Assembly (NCBI GenBank): GCA_023014485.1
Contig: JAJOZX010000194.1
Location: 581,501 to 645,500, forward strand
Reading direction: 5' to 3'
DNA length: 64,000 nucleotides
Source: Bathynomus jamesi
Lineage: Eukaryota; Arthropoda; Malacostraca; Isopoda; Cirolanidae
Under the pieces are notes generated by a model. That model saw only the letters and a list, made by a program, of their open reading frames with translations. It searched no databases and was not told where the DNA came from. Position numbers and translations under genes: made by a program. Shown here piece after piece: positions 43,403 to 55,600 of the stretch. The stretch's first letter is position 1, and every line of letters begins with the position of its first letter.

Positions 43403-43600
43403 TTATTTTTTCAATTGTTATTCCACGGTTTCGACATTCCATGGTTTTGGGGTAGTGCCAGTTTATCGTCTCGACAGGTTACAGTTAGCGAATCGAAGAA
43501 TCGAAATTTTTTAGCTCTAAGTCGGGTCGGGTTTCGATTCTTTTACTGAATCGACCCGAATCGACATTTTCGATTATTATACCTGATATTATACCCGTGT
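43020..43600. repeat. CGATTCGATTC-rich repeat element
   Basis: Repeated 'tcgattcgattttcgattcg' at 43030-43110 and the complementary 'cgaatcgaagaatcgaa' at 43480-43560 make a loose inverted structure around a (TA)n run. Probably a hAT-like non-autonomous element ('gggtgtgcgattcgg' start), but the right terminus is not resolved. Confidence 0.4.
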
Positions 43601-44016
43601 CCTAACGCTGTCATCCTAATTTTTATGAGAAGTTACCAAATAATTATCTTTATTCTATATACTCATAATTAGGAACATAATTCTTGTGCCAACCCCGACC
43701 AGACCAAATAAAAAAGTTGTTTTATATTAACTGCAAACGAATTGACGTCTATTCATTAGTTAAGGATAAATAATCAAATATCTTTGGGAACTGCTATTTT
43801 TTCAGATGGAGTGGGCGTAGCCGTGAATCCCGAAAATCACATGAACCTGAGCAATTATAAAATGGCCGGCCCAATTCCCATAGCGGTGGGACTGTCAATC
43901 GAACTCGGGCGTTTGCAAGACGACTCCAATCTCCAATCAACCGAGGCAAGGGGAGTCAATTATTACTAACAATGAACAGTAATTAATATCTGTTACAATA
44001 ATACTTAATTTCTTAC

Positions 44017-44130
44017 CTCTTTTAATTCGTTCCTTTATCTTCAGAACTTCCTGGTTATACCACTTGATTTGTTCCTCAAGTTTCTGGTTGAGGTCGGTTT
44101 GTGCTTCGCAGCGTAGTTTAAATTCATTTT
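44017..44130 (-). CDS. CCDC169: CCDC169-like exon
   Basis: The acceptor is ttctctccag and the donor gtaaga. The exon starts with two bases that complete the Glu codon begun by the 62763-62857 exon, encodes 37 whole codons and ends with one base. The peptide (CEAQTDLNQKLEEQIKWYN region) is highly charged and predicted coiled coil. The intron above it contains Polinton copy 2; the intron below it contains the mariner/Academ nest. Confidence 0.8.
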
Positions 44131-44182
44131 CTGGAGAGAATAGAAGAGTGGAAACGATGTAGGCTGCCTCTCGTCCTCAGAA

Positions 44183-44717
44183 CAGTGTTGCCAACCGTCC
44201 AGGATTGCCCTGGACAGTTCAGAGATGGCAGAGTGTTGTTCACAAAATATTTTAACTCTGTCCCGGACGCCCACTGTCCCGGATTTTATACATCATATTG
44301 GGATTGGAAATATATTTTCGTCTTTAGTAATATTAAAGGCGAAAATATATTTCAAATTCCAAAGATATATAAAATCGTATTAACTTTCAACATAAGGTAA
44401 AGGGTATTTAAATGGTATCTATTTAATAGGGATACATACTATGGAGTGATAAAAGAAACAGAATGAGTGATGAATCAGTAAAGTCAGCTGCAGGTCCGTC
44501 TTAACTTTGACATGACATATGGGAACTTTTATAACTACGACTCGACCAACCAAAAACTTCTTCAGTCTTCTTGGAGTGTCAGCAAATACAGCTTTAAAAA
44601 CACTTTTACAGTTACAACGCGCTTCTACTGGGCCTTCAACACGTGAAATGTGAATACAGGTATTGCTATTTATTTATTTCTGTCCAGGAATTCTCATTTG
44701 CAGAGTTGGTAACCCTG
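44183..44717. mobile_element. hAT-type MITE
   Basis: CAGTGTTGCCAACC at the left and GGTAACCCTG at the right are flanked by an 8-bp duplication, CCTCAGAA/CTTCAGAA, with one mismatch (44175-44182, 44718-44725). Located 52 bases upstream of the exon at 44017-44130 in transcript sense. Confidence 0.7.
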
Positions 44718-44725
44718 CTTCAGAA

Positions 44726-45100
44726 TTTTATATATAAACCTATTGACAGTAGGCCCCCTATAATAAAGTAATTGAATTAAATAAAGAGTTTAAAAGGGTT
44801 ACCAATTTAGTCTTTTGACTAAAGATGATAAAGGAGATAAAAGGGCTTTATAATTTTTGTTTAATTAGCAAAAATAAAGGAATAATTATTTGCAGTGAAT
44901 AATTGAGTTTATATTGAATTGTACAATATTACGAGCAATGATTAATGATTGACAATGAGGGAGTAATTTTATACAGGACAAGAGTTAAATACTGCAACGG
45001 TATTGAAACCAATAATTGTTATAAAATATATACGGTAGTTAATAAACAGCAATAAGCCTATTTGCGTTATAAGCTAACATAAATATGCGAGTTCGATTTA
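44726..45100. other. Intron, no feature seen
   Basis: AT-rich intron; nothing recognised. Confidence 0.45.
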
Positions 45101-45109
45101 ACAGTATTG

Positions 45110-45900
45110 AAAAACACTTCAGAGAACTTATGCAGTTAGGCTGAGAGTTTGTTTGAGTTTATAGGCTTTGTAACAAAGTAGCCTAGCACGACGCAGTAAA
45201 CACTGTAGGCCAAGTGAGTTGGACCTATGCAAAAGGTTTACACGCCTGGGTTTGATGATAGGTATAGGTTGTGAGACGCGAGAGAGCCTATGAGCCGGAT
45301 AAATAATGAAAGCTTGAGGATGGATTGAACGGGAGTGAAGGTGCTTAAGACGGCGGATGAAGTGATTGCAGGCTCGCAACGGTGGTGCACTTCTTGTTGA
45401 ACCGAAATGAGATTCGAAGGTCGAATGGACGGATGTTTTGAGTGAAGCAGAGGTCGGGCGAATGAGGTCGGTCGCGTGAATTTTGGGATTGCCGTCGAGA
45501 GGCAGCGGATCTTCCTACCGACGAAGCTCGGAGAACAGAAAACGAATGTTATTATTATAGGTTAGTTTATGGTGTGAGAGAACGAATGGGGCTGAATTGT
45601 AGCGGACTCGCGCTTTTATAGCCGCTTCTGGATGCGTGATGGTTTGGCGCGAACTTTTCGGGAGTCAGTGAAATTTGCATTTTCACGTGGGCTTCTGTCC
45701 ACGTGTTTGGATTTCAGCACCATGCTCCCTTCTTCAAGCCGTGAGAAAGGAGGCGAGGAAAAGAATTTTGGGTATGTTGCTACATATAGTGTATATACCT
45801 TGCACCTTGTCGAAGTTCCGCGAGTTCCTCTCTTACCACACGGACGTCAGGCTCGTAGCCCAACCTTTAGAATTGGCTTGGTGAAGTAAAAAAAAAACTA
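45110..45900 (-). promoter_or_regulatory. GC-richer block with a TATA box; possible solo LTR
   Basis: On the minus strand CGGCTATAAAAGCGCG (about 45605-45622) is followed by an unusually GC-rich, CT-repeat-bearing leader. The composition differs from its neighbours. A solo LTR or a captured promoter would fit; I could not find matching LTR ends. The open frames here are not convincing genes. Confidence 0.35.
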
Positions 45901-45946
45901 TTTTTGTAGCTCTCCATCTCACATACCCAGGTACACTCGGCCCATA

Positions 45947-45978
<32 letters not shown>

Positions 45979-46034
45979 TACGCAGGAAGGAGGGGACAAG
46001 GGCGATTGCCCGCAAAAACACCCCCCCCCCCCCC

Positions 46035-46793
46035 ATAAAAGAAGAAGAGCCAAAATCAAGGTCCAGGGTTTCTCAGAGATGCCTGGTCACTCTGCGTTTG
46101 AAAGTTTGGTGGTCATAGACAGTGGGAAAGAGGGATTGAGGAAGATTGTTCCAGAGTTGACCGGTTAAGTAGATGAAAGATTGGCCGGTACAGCACACCT
46201 AACTTCCTGGAAGCTGTTTTGCAAAGACAGTATATGTGATCTTTCCAGGAAAGATCATGAGAAGAGGAAACACCAAGAATGTTAAGAGAAGAGAAACGAT
46301 TGAGTTGTGTATTGTTGAAGGTAAGGGGATAGTCGTGTGGAAGATTGTGACGAGTAGACAGATGAAGGAACAGAGTTTTGAGGCATTGAAAACCACAAGT
46401 TTTTCTCTGCCCAAGTCAGATAGTAGAAAGATCACAGGTCAGGTGCACCATAGCCGTCCTACGCGAAGCATGATGCGACTGTTGAGACGCCCAGAGAGGG
46501 ACGCTTTGTGAAGCGGGTAGAGAAGTGAAGAGTGGAATCATCAGCATAGGAGTGGATAGGACTGGAAGTGCGACTTAATAGATCATTGATAAATAAAAGA
46601 AAAAGAGTGGGTGACAGGACAGAACCCTGAGGAACACCACTGTTATAGCTTTAGAAGAACAATGGTCATCTACAACCGCAGCTACAGATCGGCCAGAAAG
46701 GAACTCAGAGATGAGGGCACAGATAGAAGGGTAGAAACCGGAGAAGAGCAGTTTGAAAAATAAAGATTTCTGCCAGACTCTGTCAAAAGCTTT

Positions 46794-46800
<7 letters not shown>
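46035..46800 (-). mobile_element. Jockey/CR1-like reverse transcriptase fragment
   Basis: The minus-strand translation in several frames shows: the palm start with AFDRVWQKSLF-like sequence near 46770-46800; GVPQGSVLSPTLF-like sequence near 46610-46640; SPIHSYADDSTLHFS with the catalytic YADD (46520-46560); LSDLGREKLVVFNASK (46395-46430); and SWKDHI and a C-terminal LYRPIFHLLNR...IYKS. No complete ORF. The fragment stops at a (TA)n run 40 bases left of Polinton copy 2. Confidence 0.75.

Positions 46801-46840
<40 letters not shown>
46797..46840. repeat. (TA)n microsatellite
   Basis: About 22 TA units. Confidence 0.97.
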
Positions 46841-46842
<2 letters not shown>

Positions 46843-46880
46843 CGACTCGATCCTCACCAAGCCAGGCGTAGAGGCGGAAT

Positions 46881-48243
46881 AGTAGTATAGCCGAAAAAGG
46901 TTAGAGTGCAGGAATGTTGCAATTTATTATGTAATGTTGCAAAGGGATGGGGGTGTTATGCAACATGTTGCAAATGGGGGTGGGGTGTTGCAAAAAATCC
47001 TTGCAAAAGGGGTGGGGGATGCTGCAGGTGCAACAAGGAAACTTGGAGGCGGTGTTATCCCCCAAGAGAAAGGAGGAGAGGTGTTCACCTGGCAGGAGCC
47101 AAGTGCATATTAAGACTTCAGCCGAGTAGGCGTTGTCTTATAGGCTCCTAATCAGCCAGTTGGCTTAGAAGGAGCCAAGGGGGGAGGGTACACCTGAAGG
47201 GGAGAGAGAGAGAGAGTATCAGCCTTTGTTGCCGATTGCAAGGGCTTGGAGGCGGAGTTCTCCCCCAAGCTATTTTCGTTTACCTAACCTAAGAGGCCTC
47301 TAAGGGGTTTTCCCAAAGGGCCAGAAAGAGAAAGGACCAGAGGTCCTTGCTCGGCTGGGAGCCGAGCTTGAATGACTCCGTCATCAGCCTCTCGCTCTTT
47401 TATAGACCTCTAATCCGGCTGAGTTGCCAGATAGCGCCATGTATTTAATAGAAGGCTGAGTTGCCAGATAGCAATATTTAAAACCATATATTAATCAAAA
47501 TACCACAATATATTTATATGATGGTAGTTAATCAATACAGAATTTCTTTTAATTCTTGGAATTAAGAAGATTCATCTGTTTATTAAATAAATAATTTAAA
47601 CACACGCTCTTTACACAATAAATCACTTAATTCCTATTTTATTATAAATTCCACAATTGAATAACAGTGGGAAAAACGAAAGGAAAAGAAGCCTTACGAA
47701 GAAAGTTGAAATAAACCAAAACACACGGTCGTCCATTCCCCCAATCTCCTCACCCCATCTGTGTTTGTGTATATATATATATAGAATCATAATAACCGTG
47801 TCTATTTAATTTTGTCATTCCTTATATATATACGGTATATAAATGGATTTTCACCTTAAAGTGAATTAAAACATTAACTTTATTACTTAATTCCTATTTT
47901 TATTATAAATATCACAATTGAATAACAGTGGGAAAAACGAAAGGAAAAGAAACCTTGCGAAGATTGGTGAAAATAAACCAAAACACACGGTCGTATTCTC
48001 AAATCTATACACAAACACACACACACACCACACAACACACACACACACACACACACGAGGAATCGTTTCCCGACTCGAATCACACCTGCTTGCCCAGAGG
48101 CCTTTTTGAAATGACCACAATTTTACCTTTCTTCCAGTCTACTCGAGTAAAATCTCTCTTCACTCCGATTCTTAGATATACACACAATTATATTAAATAA
48201 TAATCAGCGAAAGGAATAAGGTGGGCAAACCTGAAAGTGCTAA

Positions 48244-48287
<44 letters not shown>

Positions 48288-48409
48288 ATATCTATATAGA
48301 AAGGAGTTTGTTCTTTCTTTTAAATAATTAAAGGAATGGAAATATATATATATAGGGTGGTACAGATTTAAAATAACAGGATCATTTGATCCGTGGGTAG
48401 TATGACCGC
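46881..48409 (+). repeat. Polinton copy 2, left terminal inverted repeat
   Basis: Includes 'tgttgcaaa...ggggtgttgcaaaa' repeats, the complement of the TATA/hairpin block (47290-47410), two copies of 'taattcctatttttattataaatNtcacaattgaataacagtgggaaaaacgaaagg' (47630-47690 and 47886-47945), CA and TA runs, and 'gggtggtacagatttaaaataacaggatcatttgatccgtgggtagtatgaccgcaaa' at its inner edge. Open frames within it are low-complexity. Confidence 0.9.
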
Positions 48410-48413
48410 AAAA

Positions 48414-48481
48414 TGCACACAGCTTGGATCAAAAAAGTAAGGGCCTGAGCTGGGTATCACGAATTCTATAGGTGCACTCGG
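48414..48481 (-). repeat. Inverted 68-bp fragment of the major capsid gene
   Basis: Identical to the complement of 57062-57129 in copy 2 (six Ts in the run, as in copy 2, not five as in copy 1). It starts directly after the inner edge of the left TIR and ends where the zinc-finger gene fragment begins. Confidence 0.92.
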
Positions 48482-49122
48482 CGAAACTGGTCATAATTAA
48501 TCTGCTGAAGGATGAGTTTCATATTTTCGTAAGATTCCTTCATGTGGACAGCGTGCCTACAGGAATGGAAGGGTATTTATTTCCATTGTGAAGTAGTACA
48601 ACCTTGAGGCTTAGCTTCGAAGAGTCGATAAATAAACGCCAATCTTCAGATTTGTTCTCATGACCGAGAGCTAACAGCAGTCCATTTACATTATTACAGT
48701 AGCATAAACCACCTGACGAGGAGAAATACTGCATCAGATCTTTTTGGCGAGTGCGGAACGCCGATATGCTTGTATCTTTTGCCAGCAAATTCCATTCACG
48801 TAACCTGGAGCCCAATAATTCCGCTTTCTTTTTCGGAAGGTCCAAATCTCTCACGAGATCATTCAGCATAACCTGCGTTATTCATACGTTGTTTTTGATT
48901 CAGGTTGCTGAAGTCTGTATCTTTAGTGTCATCAATTTCCATTGGTTCAACTTCACTCTCTTCATCCAGTGTCCATGACTTTGGGGGAGTTGGAATTGGG
49001 TTATCATTGTCATGTAGTACTGGTCTCATGGCAGATGCAAGATTTGGGTATTGAATTTTATGTTCACCTGCACACACACACACATACACACAAAGGAGAA
49101 AGTGAAACGCTAATTGAAACAT
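48482..49122 (-). pseudogene. Fragment of the multi-copy zinc-finger gene inside Polinton copy 2
   Basis: Same family as 32026-33651. It runs from an IQYPNLASAM segment (about 49040-49070) through an acidic linker, DLVRDLDLPKKKAELLGSRL, then WRLFIDSSKLSLKVVLLHNGNKYPSIPVG (about 48545-48640) and a tail HAVHMKESYENMKL-like part (48485-48550). Frameshifts occur near 48865 and 48545. A CA repeat lies at its upstream side. It is not a Polinton core gene; it was captured or inserted. Confidence 0.8.
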
Positions 49123-49265
49123 GATTTATTTAATAAACGAGATATTCAAGTTATATATATTTACAAATACGATTTAATAAACGAGATATTCAAGTTATAT
49201 ATATATTTTTACAAATACGTGTAATAAATAAGTTAACAATAGATACATCAAAGATTATATACAAG
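49123..49265. repeat. Short tandem repeat downstream of the polymerase
   Basis: About three imperfect ~60-bp units with 'aataaacgagatattcaagttatatatat' and 'acaaatacg'. Confidence 0.75.
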
Positions 49266-52200
49266 ACAAATACGTGTCATAAGTAAGTTAACAATAGGCG
49301 CATCAAACGTTATGGTATCCAAAGGGTACGGTATCATAGGTACCAGGTAACGTTTCCTATAGGTGTTACGGCACACCTTCGTACCCCTAAGTTCCTTCAC
49401 GCCCCGCAGCTTCTGCGCCCGAAAATTGTGGGTGCCTACAATTAGTTCGGGAGGTCGTTCGCCCTCATCATCGTCCAAACACACTAGATCCTTCAACTAT
49501 TCAAAGTTAACAACCCGCCGATTCGCATGGTTGAGCGTAATACCCTTTGCCTTCACGATATATTTCATATCCTCCCCCACCCTGACCCGTACCCCATAAG
49601 TTTTAGGTCCTGTTGAGACAAAAGAGTCGGCGTATGCGTTGTTCCCATACTCATCCTTGATCTCATCAGTGAGTTCGCCGAGGAACTCCCCAATAGCGGG
49701 CATGTATTCACCCTCCCTCTCTGTGAATATCACGCTATCTGTATCGGCATACAATACTCTCCGCCAAGAGAATGCAATAGACCCCAAAGTTTTATACGGG
49801 CGTAGGCTGTTGTGAAGCTGGCCACAGGTATGTTTGTAACCCTTGAGGTATCTGTGGCCAATTCAGTGTTGTTGTACTTTATTATGTAAGTATTACCTAC
49901 ATTCACGATCTCCATGACCTCTTTATCGGTAGCATTGGCATAATCCCAGACATCACTATAACTTTGTACCAAGTGAATGTTCCCTTTGCCGGTATTCTGT
50001 GCAAATTTTCCCCATAGACTGTTTAGACAACTTTGCACTAAAGCGCTTGCCAGGATTCTTTGCAATTTGGGCACGATCAAGTTGTATACCTTCGCGGTCG
50101 CGGTAACGTTGAATATAGGCAGACTTTTCATCTTCGGTATCAACTCCTCGCGGAGTTTATTTCCTCACGGTACACCTCGTCTGTCTCCATCCGTGCATCA
50201 TATTCATGCTCCCACAAGACTTTGTGAGTGAACTGTGATCCTATAAGTTGATCACGGGTGCGGGTCCATGCAAGATAGTCGGCAGGAGATCTACCGTGGA
50301 TATCTCCGGCGATTCCGCACTCAGGACGGGGGCATCCATGCCACCAGCATCCGTTAAAGGAGTACACAGTCTTCACACCAGTGACACGGTTTTCACTTAA
50401 CCCATCAACCCAAAAAACACGTCCATTAATCTTAATGGGTACTTCACCCTTGTTGCGGGCGTGCTTTATGTATACACCTGTCTGTTGCTGTAGGTGTATG
50501 AGCCAGTAAATAGCCTTGTGTCCGTAACTGCGGGGGTTGTTTCGGTGAATAATGGCTAAGGTGTCTTTCATTAAAACTGTTGTAGTATCGATCAAAGTCT
50601 TCACGTTCATCTACACTCATACAGTCATAGTTAAAATAATGTTTGGGTGGTGGTGGGCCTACGTAGTTTAAAGTCTCGCTGGTGAGGAAAGTGTAAGGGA
50701 AGTATCCTTTGGAAACTTCAGCTGCTACTCCCATCACCTTGGGTAGCTTTGCTAATTTACAAGGTGTGAATAATAAAGTGTCTTTAAATTGTACATTGCC
50801 TCTTATTTGCATCTGTATTAATTTGTTGCCTCTTTTCAATGTATCACCTGTAAATATCTCAGAGGATTCGTGTTCAAGCAACTCCTTATAAAGGAACTGC
50901 GTGTCAAACTTTGCCCCGTTATGGGCGAGAATATACACAGTCATTTTTTTGAACTTGTCGGCTAACTTGACAATATAGGACACAAATAGTTTCACAGGAC
51001 TATCGCGGACATTCGTTTTAAAAACGTTTGTCCGTTTACCGCATTTGGGGCACTCGTCACATTCGATCCCCATACACTCATCACAGATGGCCTGGCTCAC
51101 AAGTAAATGTGGAATTACCTCTTTGGTTTCAGCGTTCGTATGTTTCTATATCGTAGTATACAGTTATACAAGGGTTATTTTTAGGCTTAGCATCTTTCAT
51201 ATAACATACATGCTTTACTCCATCCGCCTTATATTCCTCCTGGCATGTAGGACAGTGAATTTCGTTACACTTGTGCTTAAATTTCCCCCAATTATCCATT
51301 GTGTGAAACATACCACATTCACAGATTCTCATTTTCCTGCACGTGCCAATTGATTTATGGAAATCAAAACAGCTATTATTGAAAAATGTGCGTCTACACA
51401 CATCACAGTCTCTCTTCTCAGCTTCAACTACACGGCTTTCACATTTGGTGCTTTTACACTGTTCACATACCATGTGACATTCTTTACAATGTCTCACTAT
51501 ATCATCCGTAAACTCGAGGCACCCCTTACACAAATCATGATGTCTCCCATATTTCGACTTTTGTCATAACTCGCGTAAAGCCACCTTATATTACGGATGG
51601 GGAGATACGTTGTCCCTGACAATCCTAAAATAAGTAGGGTCTTGTACGATCTCTCACACAGCTTTTAAAAACATACACAGTCCTACGACGATCATCCAAC
51701 CCGAATACAACTATACGGACATTCATTTCCTGTTCTACCCTTCTCAACTCTTCAGGACCCATATTACAGTCAAATTCAAGTTCACGGTCTACAGCTAGTT
51801 TACGGGCACGCTCCACGACCGTAGGCAACCAAATTTTTGGGGCCTGTGTATTTTGTACAGTAAACATACGTGCTAAGAGTACTGCTATAAAGCCGCAACC
51901 ACGATCGACGTTTATATGCTTTCGGTAAATAATCGGAGAATTGAAGTTAAGAGTATACGGTATGGCACTATGACCCGCAACACGGAATACACGATCAATA
52001 TTTACCGTGAAGTTGTCCATATTAAAGGCTATACTACTTTGGGCGGCTTGCATTATACGTCCTAATATATATTCTACATCTTCAGCCGCCAAACGTCTAA
52101 ATGGCACTACCACCCAATAATCATCTACATCACCGTCATCTGACCCGAATCCAAAGGACAGACTCGTCCTGACTTCACGCTCGTCGCGATTCTGAAGAGC

Positions 52201-52765
52201 AAACTCTACAATACGCTGTACAACCCGGCGTAGCCCGCGCTCAATTCCATTGCTATACATGGCTCTAGGGTCGACCCTGACCCTATACCGATTTCTAGTC
52301 AAGGCTGTGGTGGGGGCTGCGGAGCGCACCAACTCAAACGTTATATCATCCTCAACAGAACGGGGGGCAACTGTGGCGGATGAATTAGGGGATATATTAG
52401 CGGAAGGTGCTGCTGGGGGGCCTGTTGCGTAGGAGGTTGATGGTTGGGGATCTATTATTGTAGACTTAACAGAACGGGGGGCAACTGTGGCGGATGAATA
52501 AGGGGATATATTAGCGGGAGGTGCTGCTGGGGGGATTGTTGCGTAAGAGATTGAGGGTTGGGGATCTATTACTGGTGCAACAGGCGCGTATTTTGGTCGC
52601 TTTATACCTGACGTGGGGTTCTCTTCATCATACCTCCGCTTGGACGTGCTACCGGTATCGCTGGTGAGGGTTCGTTGGCAGGGGAGGAGATCACAACTAC
52701 ACTGTCGTCGAGGTCATCCGTAATGTCAATGATGGGGTGCTGTACCTCATCGTCATTCACGGTTC
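49266..52765 (-). pseudogene. Polinton protein-primed DNA polymerase B (copy 2), broken
   Basis: The family-B polymerase that would copy the element from a terminal protein. On the minus strand, in order: acidic Pro/Ser leader (52602-52765); N-terminal domain (51625-52332); Cys-rich zinc region with ~10 CxxC pairs (51160-51533); ExoI DIE (51144-51152); ExoII AHNGAKFD (50903-50926); a region with FNGCWWHGCPRPECG (50300-50360); motif B NSLWGKF (50003-50023); motif C YADTDS (49734-49751); KAKG near 49570; and a basic C-terminal tail. Motif A (the DxxSLYP type) and its surroundings are absent between about 50040 and 50160. Frameshifts occur near 51570, 51120, 50600, 50450, 50150, 49780 and 49495. 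It is not functional. Confidence 0.9.
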
Positions 52766-52851
52766 TGTGGAGAAAAACAAAATATAAGGAACAGCACTCA
52801 AAATTTGTAATATTTTGTAAATGATCCACTTAGGAGTGTGACGTGTTAGAA
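52766..52851. promoter_or_regulatory. Divergent intergenic region, polymerase / ATPase (copy 2)
   Basis: Equivalent to 11251-11344, with a few base changes and small deletions. Confidence 0.45.
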
Positions 52852-53481
52852 ATGGACTCTGTAGAAAAATTCAGATTCACGAGCCCATCCACATGTATTA
52901 TATCTGGACCTACAGGATGTGGTAAAACTGTGTTTATGCTTAAAATCATTAAAGAAAAGGGAGAGATGTTCTCGAAATTTGTGCATAAAGTTATATGGTG
53001 CTATTCGACGTATCAATCAGTGTTCAACGAGTACCAAGATGATATTTTGTTCCACAAAGGCGTATATGACGTTAATTCGTGAAAGGGAAATGAACATACA
53101 GTCATTGTAATTGACGATCTCATGTTGGAGATGGATAAAACGTTTGCCGAGACATTTACAGTATTCTCCCACCATCTTAACATAAGCGTGTTCTTCATCA
53201 ATCAGAATCTATTTTTCAAAAATAGATACATGCGCGATGTGTCGTTAAATAGGCAATATCTAGTCTTATTCGCACAACGTAGAGATGTATCACAAATTGG
53301 GGTATTAGCCAATCAAATGTTCCCGAATCAGCGTAAGGAGTTTTTGGAAGTTTATAAAGAAGCTACAAGCACGCGTTACGGATATTTGCTTTGCGACCTT
53401 CATCCGCGAAACACGTTTAGAGTGCTTCTACGAACGAATATATTTCCAAACGAGCCTGAAACGGTGTATATTCCAGAATGA
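52852..53481 (+). pseudogene. Polinton packaging ATPase (copy 2), nonsense
   Basis: Starts at ATG 52852. Walker A GPTGCGKT is intact. A TGA at 53080-53082 replaces the TTA of copy 1. Downstream, Walker B IVIDDLM and the C-terminal part (ETVYIPE) are open to the stop at 53480-53482, which overlaps the next ATG (ATGA). The C-terminus is intact here and broken in copy 1. Confidence 0.9.
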
Positions 53482-53800
53482 CAAAGAGACTAAAGAAATA
53501 CCGTGAATTAATAAAAATCTATCATCGACTGCCCCGGCAATGCAGCAGATGTTTATTAAAAATATCGACGCCGACTTTTTAAAATGCATCTGTGAAATCT
53601 GTCTTAACGTTATAAATTGCAATGTATCAATGAAAACCCCTCAGAAGGCTCGCCTACGCCGTTACAAGAACATAATACGTGCACTCGCTCGTAAAAGTCA
53701 AACTGTAGCGAAGAAAAAACGAATTATTGTACAAACAGGAGGGTCATTTCTCCCCATCTTATTTTCAGTTTTGGGTCCTTTACTGACTAGATTAATATAA
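53479..53800 (+). pseudogene. Small basic Polinton protein (copy 2)
   Basis: One base is missing near 53536 (ccccggcaatg), so the first ~20 codons are out of frame. The rest is open and ends in the hydrophobic tail SFLPILFSVLGPLLTRLI that copy 1 has lost. Confidence 0.65.
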
Positions 53801-53801
53801 T

Positions 53802-54535
53802 GAAGAAAGTGGTAGTGATTCCCCACGAGGTGTACGCTTCACTGCAAAGGAATCCAGACACGGATCTAGATCCCCGTAAAAGCAGACTTAAAAGAATGGA
53901 AAGCGAATTGCTAGCCCCATTAAACAGTGAAAAAAACACCTGATGAGAAAAGAATCTTATACAAGAAGCTCTGCAGAGAAATTTCTTCACGAGTACGAAA
54001 ATATAAGAACCCTACAGAGATTCCTGTAGTTATTAGGCACAGCACAGGGACGATGGACATGGCGACATAGGATCTGTGCCCGACGATACAGCTGACCAAC
54101 CAAAAATTAAGGGATTAGCCACACAACATATCGAGCATGTATTAAAAAGCACCCTCCCACATACATTGAGGAGTAAAGGCTTAAGTCTTTATAATCTATT
54201 GAATGAGGATCCAGCCATACAATGGACCGATACAGGCGAGATCATTGTGGAAGGATCAAAGGTACAGGGATCGAATATCGTAGACATTGTCCATGATCTG
54301 GTGAGAAAGTGGGATAGGCCATCACCATCAGGATGGAAGCATATTAAAGCAAGACTACAACAAATAAATGTCCCTAAAACGTTGATAGGAAATCTGAACA
54401 GGTTAAAAGACTTGGAACATGCAACGCATGTGACACAATTGAAGACGCCGTCACCCCCGACGTTAACACCTTTGAAGAGGAGAAAGAAGAGGTTAAACAA
54501 CGGTCAACCCTACCCACGTGCCTCTAAAATACGCA
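53802..54535 (+). pseudogene. Conserved Polinton protein of unknown function (copy 2)
   Basis: The 5' half is shifted by an extra A near 53930 and losses near 53962, 54002 and 54048. The second half, from about 54076, is open for ~158 codons and includes the join (LSLYNLLNED) that copy 1 lacks. It then reads past the integrase start in another frame. Confidence 0.7.
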
Positions 54536-54536
54536 A

Positions 54537-55590
54537 ATGGCTAACGTATTAACTAAACGCTATTATGACATTTCTAACCCATCCTCTTACGGCGGCGTAG
54601 ATAGACTGTACAGAAGTGCTTACGGAGTAGAGAAAAAAGATGTTGAAAGATTTTTGAGGGAGCAGGACGCTTATATGCTTCATAAGCCTGTGAGAAAAAG
54701 GTTTAAAACAGCCAAGACAACGGCTTCCTCGATTGATTCTATTTGGCAAGCAGATTTAACAGACATGCAAAGATATTCTGTGTATAACGATGGTTACCGC
54801 TACATTCTATTCATAATAGACGTATTCTCTAGATATCTGTGGCTTGTTCCTCTGAAAAATAAATCGCCTGAAACAGTTGCTAAAGCCAACAAAACGCTAA
54901 TGTTAAAAGAAAACAGGGTTCCTGGCTATTTTTGTACGGATATGGGGAAGGAATTTATAGGCCGTGCTTTTCAGAACATGTTGACAGAGTTTAATATCAG
55001 CTATTACACAACCAATTCTATACATAAGGCTTCTTTAGCTGAAAGAGTTCAGCGCACCATAAAGGAACGCATGCACCGTTATTTTACACATAAAACACAT
55101 ACAGATTTCTAGACATTCTGGAATCATTGGCATCATCCTACAACCGCTCACACCATCGCACGATTGGGACACCTAACGAAGTTTTAGAAAGAGGTACGCT
55201 CCCGAGAAGAGATGGATCACCAACACCACCACCACACTCGGCGCGCTTCAAAATCAATGATTATGTAAGGCTGTCGCGTTCGGGGAATAAATTCGCAAAG
55301 GGTTTTGAGCAAGGATAGACACGCGAGATTTTTAAAGTTAGGGCTATGAGACCTAAAGGTGAGATAATGATGTATTACATTGAAGATTTGAATGGGGAAG
55401 AAATCTCAGGAGGCTTTTACCGCGAGGAATTGCAGAAAGTTGCGTTTAATTTAGGAAAAAATGTGTTTAAAATTGAGAAAATTTTAGGAAGCAAAGGTTC
55501 AGGAAAGAGAAAAATGTACCTGGTGAAATGGCTAGAGTACCCAGAAAGTTTCAACACATATAAAAGCTGATGCAATAATGAAGCTTAAAT
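54537..55590 (+). pseudogene. Polinton integrase (copy 2), broken
   Basis: Same protein as 13013-14074. One A is missing near 55092 (cataaaacac), three bases are missing near 55170, and a TGG to TAG change at about 55315-55317 stops it again. The chromodomain is shifted near 55560. The catalytic residues are retained. Confidence 0.92.
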
Positions 55591-55600
55591 AGTATGCAAC

